Shown one piece after another: positions 57,061-64,000 of a DNA stretch of 64,000 nucleotides (positions are counted from its first letter, which is position 1; every line of letters begins with the position of its first letter). The DNA is from Pyrus communis. Its lineage: Eukaryota > Streptophyta > Magnoliopsida > Rosales > Rosaceae. The stretch covers positions 11,977,978 to 12,041,977 of the forward strand of contig NC_084803.1 in assembly GCF_963583255.1 (NCBI RefSeq), in the 5' to 3' direction. Under the pieces are notes generated by a model. It did not search any database. It was not told the DNA's origin and was given only the letters and a program-made list of their open reading frames with translations. A program made the translations under genes and the position numbers.

Positions 57061-57737
57061 GACATTTCCCACATTGTACATCTTACCCATTCGTATTGCT
57101 CACTCATTTCCTTTTACAAGTCATGGTCTTTGTTTGACAAGAAAAGTTTAAGTGGGATTCGTTATCATATAGCATGTTGATGTTGACCAAAAAATTAAAA
57201 TAACATGTTCATCGGCCGATGCAGGCCCGTCAAGGTAACCAACTTCAACATGTTACAAAATCCTTGAGTTGGCTTAAAATATTATAACCCTACATCCTAA
57301 GTCTGAGTCTCACTTCTCTAAAATTATTGTATTAAAAAAAAAAAAAAAGATGTTTTGATTAGACGGTGTACCAAATTACAATTGTTCTCAACAGGTTTTT
57401 ATCTCATGAAAATATTGCATTATCGTTTCGTTACCAAAGCAAGTGGATTAGTCAAACCATTCATGAGAATCGGTTTCTTAGCTAAAAACTTTTGCATATC
57501 AATTAATTAACAAATTCAGATTAATCATCTTAAACATTACCAATACTCTTTGAAATACAAAATTACAATTAAAAAACACTAATCATATTTCACAAAACTC
57601 CAAATTACCAATTCAAAATAATCATTAATTCATAATCACCAATTCACCATCCAAATTTTGAAAACTAATGACATGCATGCCGATGCTGCTCGTTACAGCC
57701 CCACGCCCCTCTGCCTTGTCCAATTGTTTTCCTTTTT

Positions 57738-57775
<38 letters not shown>

Positions 57776-58300
57776 TGTCAAATGCCTTGTCCAATTGTTG
57801 GCTGAGCAAAATCCAGTCTGATAAAGAAATTTTTCGACACCTTTGCCATTGAATAGGTCTACCCAAGAACAATCCCATTAAAATTTGGCCTTTTTTTGAT
57901 GCTTATGGAACTCAAACTCAATTCAACTTTCTCCTCTAAAATATAAAATTCATCACTTTGCACTCTGAAATTCGATTTTCGCTCCACTTTATCAAGACTC
58001 TGTCAATTTCGTGGAAAATGGATGGAATGTGCTGACGTGACAGGGTAATTTCGAAAGGGGTTTTTTAAACTTTAATCCTTCAAGAATATTGAAATTTAAA
58101 ATAAACCTTGTGTTAGATTACATATTGATTATAATCCCTTGATGTGCCCTTAATTCAAAATAATTAATGTGCATTTTAATTATGTCTCCCATTAAATATT
58201 TAAATTTATTAACATACAAATTTTAATTTATTTTTTTTACCAAAAGAGAGTTTTTTAATTTATTAATTTTATTTAACATTCTTCAAACTTGAAAGACTCA
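57061..58300. other. AT-rich spacer
   Basis: A T45-class homopolymer lies near 57730-57774. I see no gene. Confidence 0.45.
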
Positions 58301-58309
58301 ATTAGTGTA

Positions 58310-58640
58310 CCTAAATGTTAATACTGAAATATGTGTACCGAAATTTATTATATTGAACTAATGTATTTAAATGTTAGTACCGGAATATATGTACCGAAAT
58401 ATATGCACCAAAATGTATTATATTAAATTAATATACCTAAATGTGTGTATCGAAATGTTAATACCGAAATGTTTTATATTGAATTAATGTACCTAAATGT
58501 TTGTATCGAAATATGTGTAACTAAATGAATGCACTGATATGTATTATAATGAATTTAATGTACATAAATGAAGAAGACAAAGTACATCAAAATGTATTGT
58601 ACAACAAAAATTAGTTTATCTAAATGTTTACAACAAAATA
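58310..58640. repeat. Degenerate AT-rich minisatellite, about four units of 56-75 bp
   Basis: Units share ACCTAAATGTT, GTACCGAAAT (or GTATCGAAAT), and TATTATATTGAATTAATGT in order. They start near 58310, 58367, 58437 and 58490. They are strongly diverged. Confidence 0.65.
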
Positions 58641-59222
58641 TATTACGATAAATGAAAATTATAATGATATAAAATTAATACATTAAATTTTAGGAAGAAA
58701 AAAAGAAATAATTAAAAAATCAAAATATAATTAATAAATGAGATTATTAATGTATAACTAAAATTAGATTTTGATTTTTCTCATAATTTTAATCTAAAAA
58801 CCATCTTTATCACGGATTAAAATGAAGTTTTTTTAATGTTGAAATTTCTTTACGTCATCCTTCCGTCTCTTTTTCACAGAATTGACAAAATCTCGATAAA
58901 GTATTAAGAAAATCGAATTTCAGAAAGCAAAATGATAGCTTATTTTTCAGGGCATAAAAATAAAAATTGACAGTGTAATTTGATGAAAAGCCCACGTGCC
59001 ATATCATGGACCTTCAACTCGGGGATTACTTACTCCGTGTTGGAAGTTGAAAATCCGAAAAGCGGACCCCACCACATAAATGAAATTTGGCTCATCCTCC
59101 CACTTCTATTTAATTGCGGACATATGCCCTCCCATTCACGAACAAACGCATCAGTCTTTCCTTTTTCCACACAAACAAACAGAGCAAAACGCTGAGCGAG
59201 AGGAACAAAGGAAACGGCAGCC

Positions 59223-62200
59223 ATGGGGAGTGATTTCAACGGCACCTCTGCTTCCGACTCCTTCGTCAAGACTCCCACAATAAAGTTCACCCAGCTGTTC
59301 ATCAATGGCGAATTCCTCGATTCCGTTTCAGGTTTTTCCCCGTTGCCCCCTTCTTCTCAGATGCTACGAGCTGGTGAAAACCGTTTGTTTACTGCCCATT
59401 TTCACTATGCCTGCGTGCTGTTTGTGTTGTTGCCTCGACCGAACTTGCAACATCTCAAAATTCAAGAACCCGTCTTTTTTTAAGCTTGTAAATGACATAT
59501 ATGTGAACACACGCACGCACGCACGCACGCACGCATGCGCACACATATATATATATATATATATATGTACGTATGTATGTATATCAAGTGACTTACTGAC
59601 ATGTTTGCATTTTTTTTTGTGAACCCCAATAAAACTTGGAAAGGTAAAACATTTGAGACGATAGATCCAAGAACAGGGGACGTGATAACCAGAGTTGCAG
59701 AAGGAGACAAGGAAGATGTTGACTTGGCAGTCAAGGCGGCGCGTGCTGCCTTCGACCATGGCCCTTGGCCTCGCTTGCCTGGCGCTGTATGTCTTCCAAC
59801 ACTATACTCTAGCTCTAGCACTTTCCACCTGTTAGCTACCCTCGTTTTCAAACACCGCTCGGTTATTCTTTTTTTTACGTGCAAATCACATTTTTGATAC
59901 ATAGTAAATATAAATCATCCGTACATATGTGATTTGAGAGCTAAAAAGAATTGTTGCTTGCGCTTAAGAAGCCGAGTATTTTGCTTTATTTTTTCTTCTA
60001 GTTAATTTGCTAGTTGGAAGTCCTTGTCAATCAATTCTTCATTTGATTCTTTAATTACTAAACATCACAGTCTTATATCTAATAGATTAATTGCTCTTAT
60101 GTTTTCAAAAAATTTGTACAGTATTGGCCTCAATGATACTATTTTTAGAGAATTATTTATTTGAAGCAAATTATTGAGGCTGTACTTCTTCTTGTTATTA
60201 ATTGACCTGGGCCAGAAGAGCCTGTCCAATTTGTCTCTAATAATTTTTGGAGGCAGTTGGTACGCATCAAATTGTTCAATAAAATTCTTTTGATGAGTAT
60301 GATTTAAATTCATTTATTAAAAAATTCATAGGAATATGATGGATTTTGAATTAGGTTCTTCCATCGCAATATATGTGACGCTTTATTGTAGTAGTGATAG
60401 ACAACATATTTATGCACTATAATGCTGTTTTAATTTTTATCGATTCTATTTCTCCTAAAAATCAGCCGATGCTATCGCTTTATTAAAAAAATATTATACA
60501 AAACACATGGGCTGTATAGAAGTTTACTTTAAAATATATACCCCTTTTCTTGTTGTACTATATTTTTTACTAATTTCATTGTTCTCTGATGTGATGACTT
60601 ATCTCCCATCCAGGGTGTTTTCTGAACATGATCGCAAATGGTTGTTGTGATTATATTTTTATTATTTATTATTTGTTTGCATTAAGATAGCCCTCGTAGC
60701 GTTAGCTTTAGAAACAAGTTAGACCTTTCTTTCTACTATGTAACGTATTGGATAACATATCTTTATATAGTCAAAAGGATGGCAGCCATGGAAAATATTT
60801 TTGTTTTCTTCTAAATAATAAAGTAAATTTGTAGTCTAAAAGATCTTCATAGAATACGTGCCGCTAGACTAATAACGGTGCCACTAGGCTAATAACAGTG
60901 GCTTTTAATTTTCTAATTCTTATAATTAAAAAAATAATTATCATAAATATCTTCGGTGTATTATTTGATAAGATAATTTGGTCAACTGAAATGTAACTAC
61001 TTTTTTAAGGTCAAACTCAAGTACCACTATACGAAAACTTAAATTATGAATGACAACAACTAATTAATCACAAAATTCAATCCAAAATCCAGATATGAAA
61101 AGGATGGAAACCGTAGAAAGGGTCAGTTCCCAACCGACCCAGTATTATAGCTCGTTGACATTTTAGTATTAATTCAAGTTAGTTGTCATAATAATTCAGC
61201 AATAAAGAATAAATTTACTGTGCATGACTTAGCTTGATATTTTATTTTGAATAATTGATCGGTGTGGAATTAACCCTGAAATCTGTATAGATCAATGTAT
61301 TACGAAAGATCTAATTTGTTTACTGCCTTGAATGTAATTATGTTCAGGAGAGGGGAAGGATAATGATGAAGTTTGCAGACTTAATTGACAAACATGTAGA
61401 AGAACTAGCTATCTTGGATACTGTTGATGCGGGGAAGTTGTTCAGCATGGGCAAGACCATTGACATACCGCAGGTAGCAGAAATGGTACGTTATTATGCA
61501 GGTGCAGCTGACAAAATCCATGGAGAGGTGCTCAAAATGTCGCGCGAACTTCATGGTTATACGTTGCTTGAACCCATTGGTGTTGTGGGGCTCATTGTTC
61601 CCTGGAATTTCCCGAGCACCCTGCTTTTCGGAAAGGTCAGCCCTGCCTTGGCTGCTGGATGCACCATGGTCATCAAACCTGCTGAGCAAACACCTCTATC
61701 TGCATTATACTATGCTCATCTGGCTAAGTTGGTAAGCTCGGTCATGCTCTGTGTTTGTTCGTGTTTATTGCCAATGTGGCTCGCCGTTGCTGACTTTCTC
61801 TTGTAAATTCTTATGAAGGCTGGTGTTCCTGATGGAGTGCTTAATGTCATAACCGGATTTGGAAAGACAGCTGGTGCTGCCATCAGCTATCATATGGACA
61901 TTGACAAAGTAAACTCTCGTTTTTTTTGTTCAAATGTTGTATCCTTTATGTGAACAATTTTTATGAAATTTGAGGACAATACTTGAATTCCTTGCTGCGA
62001 TTTGTAATGTTGACGCTTGTTCTTGATGTCTCAGGTCAGTTTTACTGGTTCCACCGAGGTAGGGCGCGAAGTAATGCAGGCTGCAGCAAAGAGCAATCTG
62101 AAGCCAGTTTCACTTGAACTAGGAGGCAAATCACCCCTTGTGATTTTTGATGACGCTGATATAAATATGGCAACTGATCTTGCTCTCTTGGGAATCCTTT

Positions 62201-63229
62201 TCAACAAGGTGAAGTTCGTAATTTCCATTCAATTTGGTTTTAACTAGCATCTCCTTGTTTAATGTTTATGACTTGGCTAGATTAATGTAGCAGCACTAAC
62301 TGCGTGTTAGTCATTCGCATTTTCAGGGAGAAATTTGCGTGGCTAGTTCTCGTGTTTATGTTCAAGAAGGGATTTATGATGAATTTGTAAAGAAGTTACA
62401 AGAGAAGGCGAAAGATTGGGTAGTTGGGGATCCTTTTGATCCTAATGTCCGTCAAGGACCACAGGTAACTGACTCTACCGCCAATGAAGTTTTATGATTC
62501 ATCTATGGCCTACAAATTCGCATCCATGACATTCACCGAAAATTGCAGGTTGATAAGAAACAGTTTGAAAAAATCCTATCCTACATTGAGCATGGGAAGA
62601 AGGAAGGAGCCACATTGTTAACAGGGGGCAAGCCTGTGGGCAACAAGGGATATTACATTGAGCCTACAATATTTACTGATGTCAAGGTACATTTACAAAT
62701 TCCAACTTTAGCAATGCAAATGGAACATCAAATCCATACAATTATTTTTCGTGTTCTTTTTCCTCATATCATTCTCGTCTCAATGATCTTATGACGATTT
62801 TCTCAGGATAACATGCTCATAGCCCAGGATGAAATATTTGGACCAGTAATGGCGCTGATGAAGTTCAAGTAAGTACCACAAGTCTGATTTCTCTTGTTCG
62901 ATTTGCCTTCAACATGTACATTGTCTTCAACTCACAGCGTGTGAAAATGTTGCAGGACAATCGCGGAGGCGATACAGAGAGCCAACAACACCAAATACGG
63001 GCTAGCAGCAGGGATCATAACCAAGGACTTGAATGTGGCCAACACTGTCTCAAGGTCGATCCGCGCAGGTATTATTTGGATCAACTGCTACTTTGCTTTC
63101 GATCGAGACTGCCCTTACGGAGGGTATAAGATGAGCGGGTTCGGAAGAGACTTTGGAATGCAGGGCCTGCACGAGTATCTCCATACCAAATCTGTTGTCA
63201 CTCCCCTTTTTAACTCTCCCTGGCTCTAA
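59223..63229 (+). CDS. Cytosolic aldehyde dehydrogenase, ALDH2C4 type
   Basis: Nine exons: 59223-59331, 59644-59786, 61348-61731, 61819-61908, 62035-62208, 62327-62464, 62549-62686, 62807-62868 and 62956-63229. They give 503 residues without a frame break. The enzyme oxidises aldehydes with NAD(P)+; in Arabidopsis the orthologue (REF1) converts sinapaldehyde and coniferaldehyde to sinapate and ferulate. Visible motifs are [14 protein letters not shown] (NAD site, about 245), LELGGKSP with general-base Glu 270, GEICVASSR with catalytic Cys 304, and the C-terminal [12 protein letters not shown]. The ending NSPWL matches the ALDH2C4 signature (NSPWM in Arabidopsis). No transit peptide is evident, which separates it from mitochondrial ALDH2B. 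Intron 2 is long (1.56 kb). The substrate is inferred from family. Confidence 0.93.
59506..59582. repeat. (ACGC)n / (AT)n microsatellite in ALDH intron 1
   Basis: About six CACG units, then CATGCGCACACATATATATA and a GTAT tract. Simple repeat, likely polymorphic. Confidence 0.9.
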
Positions 63230-63348
63230 ATTATGATATAATCTTAAGGCTGGCAAATTGTGACCTTGTATTTGTGCAACAATAATAAAACACCTATATA
63301 TATATATATACATATATATGTATATATGCGTATATGTTATGTTGTATA

Positions 63349-63607
63349 TGTTGAATAAGAAGAGTATCCAAGATAACTCTAATGATCCCAAGAAGAAGAA
63401 AATAGAGCACACTCTTAAAGAAAGCTCACAAAACAAACTAATTAGCAAAGCTTTTCTTATTTAGCTCTAGGCTTTGTTTCTCCTTGGATGATATACAATG
63501 CTTGAGGACTTGGGTATTTATAGAAAACCAAATGAAAGCTACACCACACACTTACTTCACCTACAACATCCACCTACTTCACCTACAATTGACATTGATT
63601 CTCAACA
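63349..63607 (-). repeat. 3' LTR of a third copia element (minus strand)
   Basis: A 259-bp LTR with ends TGTTGA/TCAACA. On the minus strand a polypurine tract GAGGGGGAG (63608-63616) lies just before it and after the RNase H frame. The possible target duplication on this side is GTATA (63344-63348); the other side lies outside the window. Confidence 0.85.
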
Positions 63608-64000
63608 CTCCCCCTCAATGTCAGCTCTCATTCTTTGCACTGTGCTGAGCAGACAGCGAAAATTTTCGAGCTTCCCTGTACTTAAACTTTTTGTGAACAA
63701 GTCCGCAACTTGATCATTCGTCTTGACCTGTCTCATCTCAATCTCTTCTTGTAGAACCTTTTCTCTAATAAAGTGGTAGTGCACTTCCACATGTTTAGTT
63801 CTTGCATGAAAGACTGGATTTTCCGCCAAGCGAATTGCCGATTGGTTATCACAGTACAATGGTACTGGATAATCTACTGGTTGATGTAGATCACTCATCA
63901 ACTGTACCAGCCATGCATTATCTTGAGCTGCCATTGCTGCTGCTCTATACTCTGCTTCTGTGGTTGACAAAGATACCGTTGGCTGTCTCTTGCTACACCA
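63602..64000 (-). CDS. Partial copia RNase H (C-terminal end of pol), runs off the window
   Basis: The minus-strand frame reads PTVSLSTTEAEYRAAAMAAQ, WLVQLMSDLHQPVDYPVPLY, CDNQSAIRLAENPVFHARTK and DQVADLFTKSLSTGKLENF. This is the C-terminal RNase H of a Ty1/copia polyprotein, intact as far as seen. The sequence differs clearly from elements 1 and 2 (STTEAEYR versus SSAEAEYR), so it is another lineage. The rest of the element lies beyond base 64000. Confidence 0.88.
   Translation of the reverse strand, partial: WCSKRQPTVSLSTTEAEYRAAAMAAQDNAWLVQLMSDLHQPVDYPVPLYCDNQSAIRLAENPVFHARTKHVEVHYHFIREKVLQEEIEMRQVKTNDQVADLFTKSLSTGKLENFRCLLSTVQRMRADIEGEC

Overview
This is nuclear DNA from a flowering plant, almost certainly a eudicot. 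The evidence is intron-rich genes with GT-AG junctions, plant-specific families (FRIGIDA-like, PLS-type PPR, arabinogalactan peptide, MUT9-like kinase, ALDH2C4), Ty1/copia elements primed by plant initiator tRNA-Met, and dense MITEs and SINEs in AT-rich spacers. The repeat mix would suit a woody rosid such as a Rosaceae species, but that is a weak inference.

Layout, left to right. 0-3.3 kb is AT-rich spacer. 3.4 kb holds a small CLCSPT-motif protein gene. 5.9-8.3 kb (minus strand) is transcription factor IIIA, a nine-finger C2H2 protein that drives 5S rRNA transcription; its second intron carries TWO tandem copies of the 5S-rRNA-mimic element (P5SM), and its first exon has an in-frame TGA at codon 4. 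9.9-12.5 kb is an LEA-2/NHL-type membrane protein. 13.3-13.6 kb (minus) is a second CLCSPT-motif gene. 14.1-18.1 kb is a very young but internally defective copia retrotransposon. 18-22 kb is spacer with a long-TIR MULE-type MITE, SINE fragments and a hAT-like MITE. 22-26.2 kb holds an intact PPR gene flanked by broken fragments of a kinase gene (left) and a FRIGIDA-like gene (right). 28.2 kb is an arabinogalactan peptide gene. 31-36.5 kb has a truncated LINE-like insert and a second young copia element with a nearly intact gag-pol frame. 38.9-43.0 kb is the intact MUT9-like/casein-kinase-1-like kinase, 43.7-44.1 kb a plastid rpoB insertion, 44.7 kb a small conserved plant gene of unknown function, and 46.0-48.6 kb the intact FRIGIDA-like gene. 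51.9-56.4 kb is a complete 4.5-kb PIF/Harbinger transposon with transposase and Myb-like ORFs. 59.2-63.2 kb is a nine-exon cytosolic aldehyde dehydrogenase of the ALDH2C4 type. The window ends inside a third copia element on the minus strand.

The genes are not an operon-like system. Two relationships stand out. The TFIIIA gene contains a feedback sensor for the RNA whose synthesis its protein activates, and here that sensor is duplicated. The kinase and FRIGIDA-like fragments around the PPR gene show that the 22-26 kb and 38-48 kb blocks are diverged copies of one ancestral segment that lost different genes. Spliced gene models below were built by hand from reading frame and splice consensus; no transcript or database evidence was available.
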